Part shown: piece after piece, positions 12,175 to 19,073 of the stretch | Position numbering within the stretch: the stretch's first letter is position 1 | How the letters are laid out: the number at the start of each line of letters is the position of its first letter | Origin: a virus | Reading direction: 5' to 3' (one strand) | DNA: 20,440 nucleotides | Virus record (IMG/VR): IMGVR_UViG_3300034418_004550 | Coordinates: 1-20,440 of that record | Program-made: the position numbers and the translations under genes | The notes under the pieces: generated by a model | What the model was told of the DNA's origin: nothing | The model's input: the letters and a program-made list of their open reading frames with translations, nothing else | Databases searched by the model: none

Positions 12175-13350
12175 ATGAGTGATTGGGGTGGATTGCTAGA
12201 GTTTTGTGAGACAGATAGGCAGCGGGAAATAATCGAACTAAGAAGGCAGGGCTTATCTGTTAGGCAGGTTTCCGAAATAGTTGGGATTGCTGGGCGCAAT
12301 GTTCAATCGGCCTGTAGTAGAGTAAGGGCTGCCGCCGCTAGGCAAGGCTATTCCCCTGAACATGATATGGTTCATACTGTGCCCGATGGCTATAGAGTCA
12401 AGGGAACGTCTACGTTATACAAAGATGGCGAGCCTACAATCCAGTGGGTCAAGTCTGACATTGATAACGAACGCCAAATGCAACTCATGCGCGAGGCTAT
12501 CGAGGCGCTCACTGAAGAGATCAAGCCAGAGCCAAAGGTAAATAAGCCAAAGGTTAAGAAGTCCGAGCTGTGCAACATGTACGTGATTACGGACTACCAT
12601 GCAGGGATGTTAGCCTGGCATGAAGAGACTGGAGCCGATTGGGACTTGCAGATAGCCGAAGACACTTTGGTTAAATGGTTTGCCCAAGCAATAGAGCAAA
12701 GCCCGCAAGCCGATGTTGCAGTATTCGCTCAACTTGGTGACTTTCTGCACTTCGATTCACTTGAGGCGGTAACACCCGCTAGTCGGCACATTCTCGATGC
12801 AGACACTCGTTTCCAGAAGCTAGTCAGGACAACCATTCGAGTGATTCGCAGGGTCATTAGAATGTTGCTAGAGAAGTATCCAAAGGTGCATGTAAAGTGG
12901 TGCGATGCAAACCACGATCCGGCTAGTAGCGCTTGGATGCGCGAGTTCTTAGTGGCTCTATATGACAAGGAGCCGAGGATTGAGGTCGATAATACGGCTG
13001 ACACTTATTACTGTTTTGAATGGGGCAAGACGGCCCTATTTTTTCATCACGGCCACAAGCGCAAGGTGGCTAATGTGGACTCGGTATTCGCGGCAAAGTT
13101 TAGAGAAGTATTCGGTAGGACCGAACACGCCTACGCGCACATGGGTCACTACCATAGTATTGACGTTAAAGAGACAAACCTAATGCTTGTCACTCAGCAC
13201 AGGACGCTTGCTGCACCCGATGCCTACGCAAGCCGTGGCGGTTGGATGTCAGGCCGAGAGGCACAAGTGATTACTTATCACAAAGAGTTTGGGCAAGTTG
13301 GTAGCCAAACTATCAGCTATAAAATGATCGAAAGGGAGACAGTAAAATGA
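12175..13350 (+). CDS. HTH-metallophosphoesterase fusion
   Basis: A 391-aa protein with two domains. Residues about 10-55 form an HTH like sigma70 region 4 (RQREIIELRRQGLSVRQVSE, IVGIAGRNVQ). A Lys/Pro-rich linker (KPEPKVNKPKVKK) leads to a calcineurin-like phosphoesterase with all metal-site motifs: TDYHAG (Asp140, His142), GDFLHFD (Asp189, His192), ANHD (Asn246, His247, Asp248), HHGH (291-294) and GHYH (His325, His327). Members act as nucleases or phosphatases; with the annealing and HNH genes nearby, a DNA-processing role is most likely. The substrate is not known. The HTH may target it to phage DNA. Confidence 0.85.
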   Translation: MSDWGGLLEFCETDRQREIIELRRQGLSVRQVSEIVGIAGRNVQSACSRVRAAAARQGYSPEHDMVHTVPDGYRVKGTSTLYKDGEPTIQWVKSDIDNERQMQLMREAIEALTEEIKPEPKVNKPKVKKSELCNMYVITDYHAGMLAWHEETGADWDLQIAEDTLVKWFAQAIEQSPQADVAVFAQLGDFLHFDSLEAVTPASRHILDADTRFQKLVRTTIRVIRRVIRMLLEKYPKVHVKWCDANHDPASSAWMREFLVALYDKEPRIEVDNTADTYYCFEWGKTALFFHHGHKRKVANVDSVFAAKFREVFGRTEHAYAHMGHYHSIDVKETNLMLVTQHRTLAAPDAYASRGGWMSGREAQVITYHKEFGQVGSQTISYKMIERETVK

Positions 13351-13541
13351 TTGCACTAATGATTTGCGACGACTGTAATCAGCAGATGACTGAAATATTT
13401 ACAGCGCAAGATGACTTTCGATTAAAGGGTTGGATGTGCGAGGGATGTTTTCATTTCGCCCCCGCCATCGGTCGGGAAAAAAAATGGACAATGGAGGATA
13501 AAGATGGCGATCAAGAGGGACGCAGCGGACAAGTGGTTTAG
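13347..13541 (+). CDS. Small zinc-ribbon protein, 64 aa
   Basis: A 64-aa protein with two CxxC pairs, Cys7/Cys10 (CDDC) and Cys31/Cys34 (CEGC), 20 residues apart, which fits a zinc ribbon. The C-terminal part is charged and probably flexible (REKKWTMEDKDGDQEGRSGQ). It starts with ATGA on the phosphoesterase stop and overlaps the HNH gene start by 38 bases. The zinc fold is inferred from cysteine spacing. Its function is unknown; coupling with the nuclease genes suggests a DNA-related helper. Confidence 0.65.
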   Translation: MIALMICDDCNQQMTEIFTAQDDFRLKGWMCEGCFHFAPAIGREKKWTMEDKDGDQEGRSGQVV

Positions 13542-13887
13542 CGATGTTGTAAGATTTAAGGGATACTGCGAGCACTGCGGTCGCTCAGACCTTAGACTAG
13601 AGTGCTGCCACATTCACGGCAGACGCAAGAAAATATTACGATGGGATTTAATGAATGCAGTTTGTATGTGTAGTGGATGCCATAGACACATGACAGAAAA
13701 CCCGACTAAGTTTGTAAGATGGTTAGAGCAATACTTCGGCCCTGCCCATTTAGATATCTTACAGGAAAAGAGTAACGGTATCTTGAAGGCAAATGAAACA
13801 GTCAGAAAGGATATCGCCAAGCACTATCGAGAAGAATACCGGAAGCTCGAACAAGACTCCGAGTATAAACCCCAGAGTTACATGTAA
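13504..13887 (+). CDS. HNH-type phage endonuclease (NinG-like region)
   Basis: A 127-aa protein with a treble-clef nuclease core: CEHC at residues 22-25, CCHIHGR (Cys35, His36) as the first catalytic strand, NAVCMCSGCHRH (Asn51, Cys56, Cys59, His60) as the second half, then a helical tail (FVRWLEQYFGPAHLDIL). Such small HNH proteins cut DNA with a metal and serve in phage recombination or genome processing. GGAGG lies before the ATG at 13504. It is the last gene of the rightward block and its stop overlaps the stop of the lysozyme gene on the other strand. Confidence 0.8.
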   Translation: MAIKRDAADKWFSDVVRFKGYCEHCGRSDLRLECCHIHGRRKKILRWDLMNAVCMCSGCHRHMTENPTKFVRWLEQYFGPAHLDILQEKSNGILKANETVRKDIAKHYREEYRKLEQDSEYKPQSYM

Positions 13888-13888
13888 C
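13877..13888. repeat. 12-bp palindrome holding both convergent stop codons
   Basis: GTTACATGTAAC is a perfect palindrome at the meeting point of the HNH gene (plus) and the lysozyme gene (minus). Both TAA stops lie inside it, so both proteins end in Tyr-Met. No T-tract flanks it, so it is not an intrinsic terminator by itself. Confidence 0.9.
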
Positions 13889-14288
13889 ATCCAGTCTCCA
13901 CCATATAAGCTAGTTCTTTCGCTCGGTCTCCAACCTGGTCCGCCCACTTGGAGTCGAGCATTTCAACAGCCGCTTGAGAGTATGCACCTTCAGCCATAAA
14001 CTTGAGTGTTCGTTTAAATTCTAGGAAGGTAGGTAGACCAAGGTTGAATAGCATGTTAACCATTGCCTCTTGTCTAACCTGGTCTAAGTCGTGAAACCAA
14101 GAGAACACATCGAGTTCTTCGTAGCATCGCTGAATGTCGGACATTAATAACATCTCAGCCTCTTTCTCAGAGATGCCCATATCCTCCAAATTCCTGCCAA
14201 AACCGATGGTTATTTTACCTTCAGAGCATAAGTAAGGCTTGAGCCTTAACCCTTCATGTCTCTTAAGATTTTCGATCAATTTTTGCAC
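13878..14288 (-). CDS. Endolysin, T4-type lysozyme (GH24)
   Basis: A 136-aa muramidase that cuts the glycan strands of peptidoglycan at lysis. The catalytic motif is at the N-terminus: HEGLRLKPY with Glu12, then Cys21 at the Asp position and Thr27 (ITIGFGRN), which gives the E-8-D/C-5-T pattern of this family with Cys in place of Asp. The helical lobe follows with QEAMVNMLFNLGLPTFLEFK. There is no signal peptide, so it needs the holin. The start is a GTG at 14288 with AAAGG upstream, overlapping the preceding small gene by 26 bases. The length is near the low end of the family. Confidence 0.92.
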   Translation of the reverse strand: MQKLIENLKRHEGLRLKPYLCSEGKITIGFGRNLEDMGISEKEAEMLLMSDIQRCYEELDVFSWFHDLDQVRQEAMVNMLFNLGLPTFLEFKRTLKFMAEGAYSQAAVEMLDSKWADQVGDRAKELAYMVETGCYM

Positions 14289-14403
14289 GCTTTGCCTTTG
14301 ACATTGAGATGGCTACGGCTTGCTTCTGGGGGTAGCCTTCAGACAATAGAGTCTTGATATTCTTTGATACGGTTTTATCTGACCGACCTTTGAGTAATGG
14401 CAT
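14263..14403 (-). CDS. Small basic conserved phage protein, 46 aa
   Basis: A 46-aa product starting at the ATG at 14403, which shares a base with the holin stop (TAATG). The sequence PLLKGRSDKTVSKNIKTLLS, then EGYPQKQAVAISMSKAKRAK matches a very common small phage family: KG-x-S, NI-x-x-L and QAVAI are its signature. Its function is not known. Members are usually found next to structural or lysis genes. It is positively charged and probably helical. It overlaps the lysozyme start by 26 bases, so translation may be linked. Confidence 0.8.
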   Translation of the reverse strand: MPLLKGRSDKTVSKNIKTLLSEGYPQKQAVAISMSKAKRAKIDRKS

Positions 14404-14801
14404 TACTGATCTCTCGCTACTGACTTCGTTTTCTCGTAGGTTCTGAACGCACCCAGCCCTAGCATACCCATTAGCACTGGGAGCATCTGACTTAAATCAA
14501 GAGAGGGTATTACTGTACCATCCCCGATAAGAGCCAAAGTAAAATTGCCCAGAGGGACGATGATATAATTAAACCCGAGACCACTAGCGCATATCCAACC
14601 AGTGGCCGGACGCCATCCTGCAACAAATAGTGACTTATGCGCTGCTTCAGTCCGGTTAACTTCGATTTGAGCCTTAGCAATCTCGTGAGCTTGGCGTTCT
14701 GTGAGCGTAGCAATCTCATGGGCTAGCTTATTCCTTTCATCCGCATCAGGGATTACTTTGTCCAGCAGTGGTGCAATTGCCGAGACAAGTAAGGAGATCA
14801 T
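14403..14801 (-). CDS. Holin, 3-TM type
   Basis: A 132-aa inner-membrane protein. It has a hydrophobic N-terminal helix (ISLLVSAIAPLLDKVI), a charged helical stretch (LAHEIATLTERQAHEIAKAQ, NRTEAAHK), then a GWRPATGW motif followed by two membrane segments (about residues 68-93 and 104-120). The GWRP-x-x-GW box before the membrane segments is the mark of the 3-TM holins related to those of gene-transfer agents. It should form the lesions that release the lysozyme. It starts with ATGA on the next gene upstream and ends at the small basic gene. Confidence 0.88.
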   Translation of the reverse strand: MISLLVSAIAPLLDKVIPDADERNKLAHEIATLTERQAHEIAKAQIEVNRTEAAHKSLFVAGWRPATGWICASGLGFNYIIVPLGNFTLALIGDGTVIPSLDLSQMLPVLMGMLGLGAFRTYEKTKSVARDQ

Positions 14802-15130
14802 AAACCGCCTTTAATCCAGAAGCCAATAGCGCCCATCAATATGGCCATAGCTGCACGCTCGATCCATTGATCCTTGGCTTGCTTCAATTCAATAGATTGT
14901 ATGCGTTTCTCGTGGCCTTTGACCTCATCTTTTATGAGCGCCTGGATCTCATCAATCCGCTGGTGCGCTCTTGTAATGGCGTCAGTTAAATTAACCTGGC
15001 GTTGTTCAATTCCTGCCAAGTTTCTTAGGGTATCAGCGATGCTAGTCAAGGCCGATTTCATCTCATGGATGTCGCTGGCCATAGCTTCTTGTTGGGCTTC
15101 TAGCTTCGCAACCGACCTTTCCACTGTCAT
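14798..15130 (-). CDS. XhlA-like coiled-coil membrane protein
   Basis: A 110-aa protein with a long coiled coil over about residues 1-90 (heptad-like LEAQQEAMASDIHEMKSALT and IDEIQALIKDEVKGHEKRIQ) and one membrane helix at the C-terminus (AAMAILMGAIGFWIKGGL). This layout fits the XhlA-like proteins that accompany holins; a spanin-like role is also possible, but there is no lipobox or second gene nested inside. GAGG lies six bases before the ATG at 15130. Its stop overlaps the holin start (ATGA). Confidence 0.75.
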   Translation of the reverse strand: MTVERSVAKLEAQQEAMASDIHEMKSALTSIADTLRNLAGIEQRQVNLTDAITRAHQRIDEIQALIKDEVKGHEKRIQSIELKQAKDQWIERAAMAILMGAIGFWIKGGL

Positions 15131-15132
15131 AA

Positions 15133-15282
15133 CTACCTCGCTGTTCTCGCCGCAGCTTTAAAATCCGCAGCCGATGGCGCACCTTTCTCGCCTGGTTTTC
15201 TCATGCGCTCACCAGAACCCCTAGCAATGCGCTCTTGTTTCCTTCGGATGTTTTCATATAATCCGCGCTTCGGCTTTCTCAC
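15133..15282 (-). CDS. Small conserved basic phage protein, 49 aa
   Basis: A 49-aa product read from a GTG at 15282 that overlaps the previous stop (GTGA), with AGGGTGA upstream. The sequence KRGLYENIRRKQERIARGSG followed by ERMRKPGEKGAPSAADFKAA has the RGLY-x-NI, GSGE-x-MRKPG and KGAP-x-A-x-F elements of a widespread small phage family of unknown function. It is strongly basic. It sits between two other conserved small genes of the lysis/tail block, and its TAG stop is two bases from the XhlA-like start. Confidence 0.8.
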   Translation of the reverse strand: MRKPKRGLYENIRRKQERIARGSGERMRKPGEKGAPSAADFKAAARTAR

Positions 15283-15557
15283 CACTTCACCCTATCTGCC
15301 CAGTAAGCCGCAGACATTCTGCCCTTGGCTATGTTTCTTCGATGCCGAGCCTTGAATGATTCTCGACGCTTGCGCTGTGCTTCTGACTCACCTTCTTTTG
15401 CAGGTGAACCAGATACGCCCTGCTGACCAAAGCGTATGGTTCTAATTTTATCACCTTCTTTTGCCACAACAACATGAGATTTTGTCGGATGGCTAGGAGT
15501 CTTTTTGGGCTTGTTGTAGCCGCTAACTCCGATCCGCTTCAGCAGCGACTTGCTCAT
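15279..15557 (-). CDS. Conserved basic phage protein, 92 aa
   Basis: A 92-aa, highly basic protein with three conserved blocks: GVSGYNKPKKTPSHPTKSHV, KIRTIRFGQQGVSGSPAKEG and RKRRESFKARHRRNIAKGRM ending in SAAYWADRVKW. It belongs to a family found in many environmental phages; no function is assigned that I recall. The charge suggests nucleic-acid contact, possibly packaging with the DNA in the virion. It overlaps the end of the gene upstream by 35 bases and its TGA overlaps the next GTG. The start at 15557 fits the usual family N-terminus (short lead, then GV-x-GYNKPK). Confidence 0.8.
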   Translation of the reverse strand: MSKSLLKRIGVSGYNKPKKTPSHPTKSHVVVAKEGDKIRTIRFGQQGVSGSPAKEGESEAQRKRRESFKARHRRNIAKGRMSAAYWADRVKW

Positions 15558-15744
15558 CTTCAGACTCTCCGCTAACAGAGTTAACCAGCATATCGCTAAA
15601 CGTTTGCTTGGCCACTAAAAGTTGATCCATCTGAAATCGAAAGCCATTTAGCTTGGTCTCGATGTCCTGGATTTGAGACACAACATACTTCTGTTCGTTG
15701 GTCAGTTGATCCTCGGTGTATTCTTTCCCGTCTATAGTAATCAT
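15523..15744 (-). CDS. DUF6447-like small helical protein
   Basis: A 73-aa product started at the ATG at 15744, which overlaps the preceding stop as ATGA and has GAGGGG upstream; an open frame runs further up to 15807 but lies inside the other gene. The sequence ITIDGKEYTEDQLTNEQKYV, SQIQDIETKL then LVAKQTFSDML matches the short phage family with an ITIDGKEY start and a two-helix hairpin (I believe DUF6447). Its role is unknown; members are often near tail or lysis genes. The C-terminus is acidic. Confidence 0.75.
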   Translation of the reverse strand: MITIDGKEYTEDQLTNEQKYVVSQIQDIETKLNGFRFQMDQLLVAKQTFSDMLVNSVSGESEDEQVAAEADRS

Positions 15745-16121
15745 AATCCCCTCGCCTTTGTGAATAGCATCTTCAGTGCAACTTGATATGTTAGATAGAA
15801 GCCCCAATGAAACTTGTGACCGAGTGACACCATGTGTTCTTTAGTCACAAACTCTTTAGTCCAATTGTCTATGTACTGGCCTTTGTACCTTAACACCGCA
15901 TGGCCTTCGCCATCGTTCTTAACGTAACAAATCTTTGCTCTGCTTAGTAGCAGTAACCAGAACTTAAACAAAGACTTCTCAGCTATAACGTAGTACAAGA
16001 CACCCAAGGCGTAATCTTCACAGTCCCCAAGTATTTTTCCGTTTACAATCTTGGGTATGCGCCACTGGTCACCTTGATCTGCCTTGTACTCAAACAGACT
16101 ATTGAACGTGTCCAGTATCAC
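15741..16121 (-). CDS. Transglutaminase-like cysteine peptidase family protein
   Basis: A 126-aa protein with the three active-site elements of transglutaminase-like proteases in order: GDCEDYAL with the nucleophile Cys (residue 34 from the GTG), GEGHAVLR with His74, and YIDNWT with Asp85. A hydrophobic segment (FKFWLLLLS) lies between. Members cut or cross-link proteins, or cleave peptide cross-links. Here it may act on the host envelope, on fibre proteins or in lysis. The substrate is not shown. I start it at the GTG at 16121, with GGAG seven bases upstream, overlapping the previous gene by four bases. A TTG one codon earlier is the alternative. Confidence 0.75.
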   Translation of the reverse strand: MILDTFNSLFEYKADQGDQWRIPKIVNGKILGDCEDYALGVLYYVIAEKSLFKFWLLLLSRAKICYVKNDGEGHAVLRYKGQYIDNWTKEFVTKEHMVSLGHKFHWGFYLTYQVALKMLFTKARGL

Positions 16122-16408
16122 CAAGGCACTCCGGTAACAGTAGTTGGTGCTTTCTGTGCTTCAATCTGTGCAGTCAGTGCGGCCTCGGTCTGCATCTTAT
16201 CAACCTGACCCCATACCCACACGATTACATCGTTCTCTGTAAGGCTTTCATAAGGCACGTATGAAGGATCAGAAGGATCTGGTGTGAAGCTACAAGTACC
16301 ATAGCTAGATGCGCTGTAATCACCATCTACGACCTCACAGCCCCAATGAGCAACCATCACTGCCTTGTCTGAGTCGTTGGTGTATTCGAGTAGTTTAATA
16401 GTCCACAT
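16118..16408 (-). CDS. DUF7936-like fibre-associated protein
   Basis: A 96-aa protein with WTIKLLEYTNDSDKAVMVAH, then WGCEVVDGDYSASSYGTCSF, YESLTENDVIVWVWGQVDK and a final TTVTGVPW. These blocks match a small family in many marine phages that I recall as DUF7936, located near tail-fibre genes. It may assist fibre assembly or be a virion component. GGAG lies before the ATG at 16408. It follows the 70-aa gene by two bases and runs into the protease gene by four bases, so it is translated with both. Confidence 0.7.
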   Translation of the reverse strand: MWTIKLLEYTNDSDKAVMVAHWGCEVVDGDYSASSYGTCSFTPDPSDPSYVPYESLTENDVIVWVWGQVDKMQTEAALTAQIEAQKAPTTVTGVPW

Positions 16409-16410
16409 GA

Positions 16411-16623
16411 TTACGCTCCAAAGACTGCGTTACAGATTGCTTGTACGTTAGCAGGTTCTTGTGAGTAGTCGTCATCTGCTGAGATTACGTGGCGGTGATA
16501 AGAGCTAGAGATTACTTCTCCGTCTTCAACGACGCGAGTAGCGGTGCGCACTTGTACTACCGTTGATTCGCCTGTTTCGACTACTTCGATTTTGTCTGCC
16601 ACTACTTCTTTAGTTAATGCCAT
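16411..16623 (-). CDS. Small conserved phage protein near tail fibre, 70 aa
   Basis: A 70-aa protein with the blocks ALTKEVVADKIEVVETG, VVQVRTATRVVEDGEVISSS and YHRHVISADDDYSQEPANVQ. The order of VxDKIEVV, VQVRTATxxxEDG and HRHV is a known combination in environmental phages, always near the fibre. Strand-rich in the first half. No biochemical role is known to me. AGGAG lies before the ATG at 16623. A hairpin (16648-16667) separates it from the tail-fibre gene. Confidence 0.75.
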   Translation of the reverse strand: MALTKEVVADKIEVVETGESTVVQVRTATRVVEDGEVISSSYHRHVISADDDYSQEPANVQAICNAVFGA

Positions 16624-16647
16624 TTTTGTTTCTCCTAAGTTAGTCCG

Positions 16648-16667
16648 TCTCTAGAGTCCACTAGAGA
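16648..16667 (-). other. Intergenic hairpin after tail-fibre gene
   Basis: TCTCTAG-loop of six-CTAGAGA, a perfect 7-bp inverted repeat just after the fibre stop. There is no T-tract, so it could stabilise the fibre mRNA end or pause polymerase, and it lies just before the AGGAG of the next gene. Confidence 0.6.
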
Positions 16668-16670
16668 TAA

Positions 16671-18929
16671 TTAAGATGTAAAATAAGTTAAATTTATAAC
16701 AAAGGTTGTTCCATTCTGAATTTCTTCGGCGTTCGCATTGGCTGATAGCACCTCTGGAACATCACCCAAAAATATTCTTGCTGTTGACGTACCACCAACG
16801 GATGGAGCATTTAAAGCAAAGTCAATAGCGTTTTTGTTAACCGCATCATTAAAATAAATAGAGCCAACATATAATCCGTTTGTTGCTATATCTGTAGCGA
16901 AAGGTAATGTTATTTGTATATAACCAGACGGACTAGCCGCCGCTGATACGCTTATTGATCCAGTCAAAGTAACTTGACGACCAATTTTTGTATATCTCAT
17001 TGCTGATGTATAAGTAGCGCTACCGCTATTAAATGTTAATGTTGGAGTAAACGTACCTTCCTCATAATCATCCAACAGATTAGACCCGCCAACACCACCG
17101 AGATAGACACCGCCTGATAGGTATAGGTTTCTGAATCTACGACTGCTTCCTGTTACAGTTCCTAAATCAATGGCGGCATCTCTATCTGTTCCAGTTGACA
17201 CATTGAAAGGCGCGATTGCGTCAGCGCCGCCACCAAAGCTAATTCCTGTATCTGAAGATCCAATGTATAAGTTAGATCCTGTGTTACCAATACTACCGAC
17301 TGGTGTGCCAGCAGCGCGAAACTCAATGATGTCGCCATCTTCGCCGCGGCCAATCCGATGCGTTTGTCCAGACACTTGAGCATTAAGCCGTCCACCAGCC
17401 GATAAAGCTATGCCATCTACCCCCGCGCCTGCGGGGTTAGTGTTAGTACCCCCCAACAACAAGCTGCCAGTGCTGTCGATGCGCATACGTTCTGACGTAC
17501 TAGTGCCAAAGCGCAAACTGTCGTCTGAGTGCTGGTAATTTATGTATCCTGCATAACCACTGCCTGAGTCACCAAAATATACAGATCCAGAAGATCCACC
17601 GAGCGTTAGAAGACCGCCAGTACCTGATAAAGCACCTATTTGTACAGCTTGTGCAACACTAAACGGATTGCTTACAGTAGTAGTACCAATACCAACATTG
17701 CCACCATCAGGCTGTAGAACTAATGACTCACCTGCATTTGTATACGTGTCAGTAGAAATTTGATAAGCCGCCACAGATAAACTTGCATAGCGATTACTTG
17801 CCGTAGCTCCTCCAGTTAAGCTCGTAACAAGACCAAACCTAAAGTCATCTACGTCATTAGTATGCAGAAAAGTGGTATCAACAGTAGATGCGGTTGTTCT
17901 GGCGCTTCCGTTGTTGATTGTGAGCTTTGTATAAGGACTCGAAGTGCCAATACCAACATTGCCAACATTGTCTATGGTCATACGTGTTGCTGGCTCATCT
18001 GCTCCATTTCTTGTTCCAAACTCTAACTTGGAAGTTCTGTCGCTTGTGGCATCCCATGCTTGTGTTTTTGTTGCTTTGATAAAAGCTGAGTCAGTAACAG
18101 AAGTGCCATAAGAGCGATAATGCCGAAACATTATCTCCGTAGAATCACCTGCTGTATCCGTAGTGTATCCGTTAGATATTACAAGACCTGTAGAGTCTGC
18201 GGAGCTACTATCATAAATTGATAACTTAGCATCAGGACTCGTAGTACCAATACCCAAAGACTCAGCAGAAGCGTCCCAAAAGAACTTTGCGGTTGTGCCC
18301 GTGTCTTCGTAGAATGAGATGTCTCCACCAGAGCCAATGTTGATACGGTCTTTTCCGTTAGTTGCAAGAGTAAGTTGACCAAATGAGCCAGACGTACCTG
18401 TTGAATCAATTTTATATAAAAAACCAGAACCACCCGTTTCAGAAATGGCTAATTGTCTATTAGGAGAGGCATCCACTCCATTGCTTATATTAACAATGGG
18501 CGAAGTGCTACCTGATGAGGAGCTACTAACAGTCAACCCATCAGCCGTGAGTGTGCCTGTTACGTCTACGCCTGTGGCTGTGGTGGCTAGTTTGGCGCTT
18601 GTGTTGTGATATAAAGTTGTTTCTGAGTCTATATCAATTTGCATAACAACATTGTCGCTTCCATCAAGAAAGTTAAAGTTGTTGCCGTTCGACTTAAAAT
18701 TTAAATTACCTGTACCAGCATCCTCAATATAGTTTTGCGAACCTGTGTGATAAATCTGTAGGTCATCACCAGCACCCCACGTAGACTTAACATTGTCTGG
18801 ATGTTTGTTTAAATTAGTTACACTGATACGTTTAGTTTGTGAGACACTGTTGTCTACAATTGCAACCTCATCACCAGCCGCAGGACCTTCAGCTAACTCT
18901 GTAAGTTGTGTAATTTTTACGTCAGCCAT
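16671..18929 (-). CDS. Tail fibre / receptor-binding protein
   Basis: A 752-aa protein rich in Gly, Ser and Thr. The N-terminus (ADVKITQLTELAEGPAAGDE, VAIVDNSVSQTKR) resembles the virion-attachment part of fibres in marine phages. The shaft carries repeats with the core VGIGTSSP: about residues 223-232 (LGIGTTSPDAKL), 323-333 (NVGIGTSSPYTKL) and 410-420 (NVGIGTTTV). The C-terminus starts with DYEEGTFTPTLTF, then MRYTKIGRQVTLTG, a beta head domain common in such fibres. No S74 autochaperone peptidase is visible. It should bind the host surface. GGAG lies before the ATG. A/T content is higher here than in neighbouring genes, as often seen for exchanged fibre genes. Confidence 0.85.
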   Translation of the reverse strand: MADVKITQLTELAEGPAAGDEVAIVDNSVSQTKRISVTNLNKHPDNVKSTWGAGDDLQIYHTGSQNYIEDAGTGNLNFKSNGNNFNFLDGSDNVVMQIDIDSETTLYHNTSAKLATTATGVDVTGTLTADGLTVSSSSSGSTSPIVNISNGVDASPNRQLAISETGGSGFLYKIDSTGTSGSFGQLTLATNGKDRINIGSGGDISFYEDTGTTAKFFWDASAESLGIGTTSPDAKLSIYDSSSADSTGLVISNGYTTDTAGDSTEIMFRHYRSYGTSVTDSAFIKATKTQAWDATSDRTSKLEFGTRNGADEPATRMTIDNVGNVGIGTSSPYTKLTINNGSARTTASTVDTTFLHTNDVDDFRFGLVTSLTGGATASNRYASLSVAAYQISTDTYTNAGESLVLQPDGGNVGIGTTTVSNPFSVAQAVQIGALSGTGGLLTLGGSSGSVYFGDSGSGYAGYINYQHSDDSLRFGTSTSERMRIDSTGSLLLGGTNTNPAGAGVDGIALSAGGRLNAQVSGQTHRIGRGEDGDIIEFRAAGTPVGSIGNTGSNLYIGSSDTGISFGGGADAIAPFNVSTGTDRDAAIDLGTVTGSSRRFRNLYLSGGVYLGGVGGSNLLDDYEEGTFTPTLTFNSGSATYTSAMRYTKIGRQVTLTGSISVSAAASPSGYIQITLPFATDIATNGLYVGSIYFNDAVNKNAIDFALNAPSVGGTSTARIFLGDVPEVLSANANAEEIQNGTTFVINLTYFTS

Positions 18930-18932
18930 GAC

Positions 18933-19073
18933 TTACTCCGTAATAATCTTATCACCAGCTTCAGTTACGATGTTGTCGCTGGATTCTGTCAATAGATACG
19001 CTCCAGTTAAGTAGCCTATAGCTTTACCTACGGCATTCTTAACGAGCAGAAAGTTAGTGCGTACAAACTGCAT
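18933..19073 (-). CDS. Small hypothetical protein, 46 aa
   Basis: A 46-aa product starting at the ATG at 19073 directly after the preceding stop (TAAATG). The first half is hydrophobic (FVRTNFLLVKNAVGKAIGYL) and the second half carries a repeat-like acidic motif (LTESSDNIVTEAGDKIITE). Similar TExGDxIITE endings occur in short phage proteins beside fibre genes. A structural or assembly role is inference. Its stop lies four bases before the fibre ATG and its last codons hold the fibre Shine-Dalgarno site, so expression is linked. Confidence 0.65.
   Translation of the reverse strand: MQFVRTNFLLVKNAVGKAIGYLTGAYLLTESSDNIVTEAGDKIITE

Noticed and set aside
13888-13960. Terminator between the convergent blocks
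   Set aside because: Beyond the 12-bp palindrome there is no GC stem with a T-tract on either strand.
16671-18929. Diversity-generating retroelement target in the tail fibre
   Set aside because: The head genes recall BPP-1-type phages, but no reverse transcriptase, accessory gene or template repeat is visible in the window.
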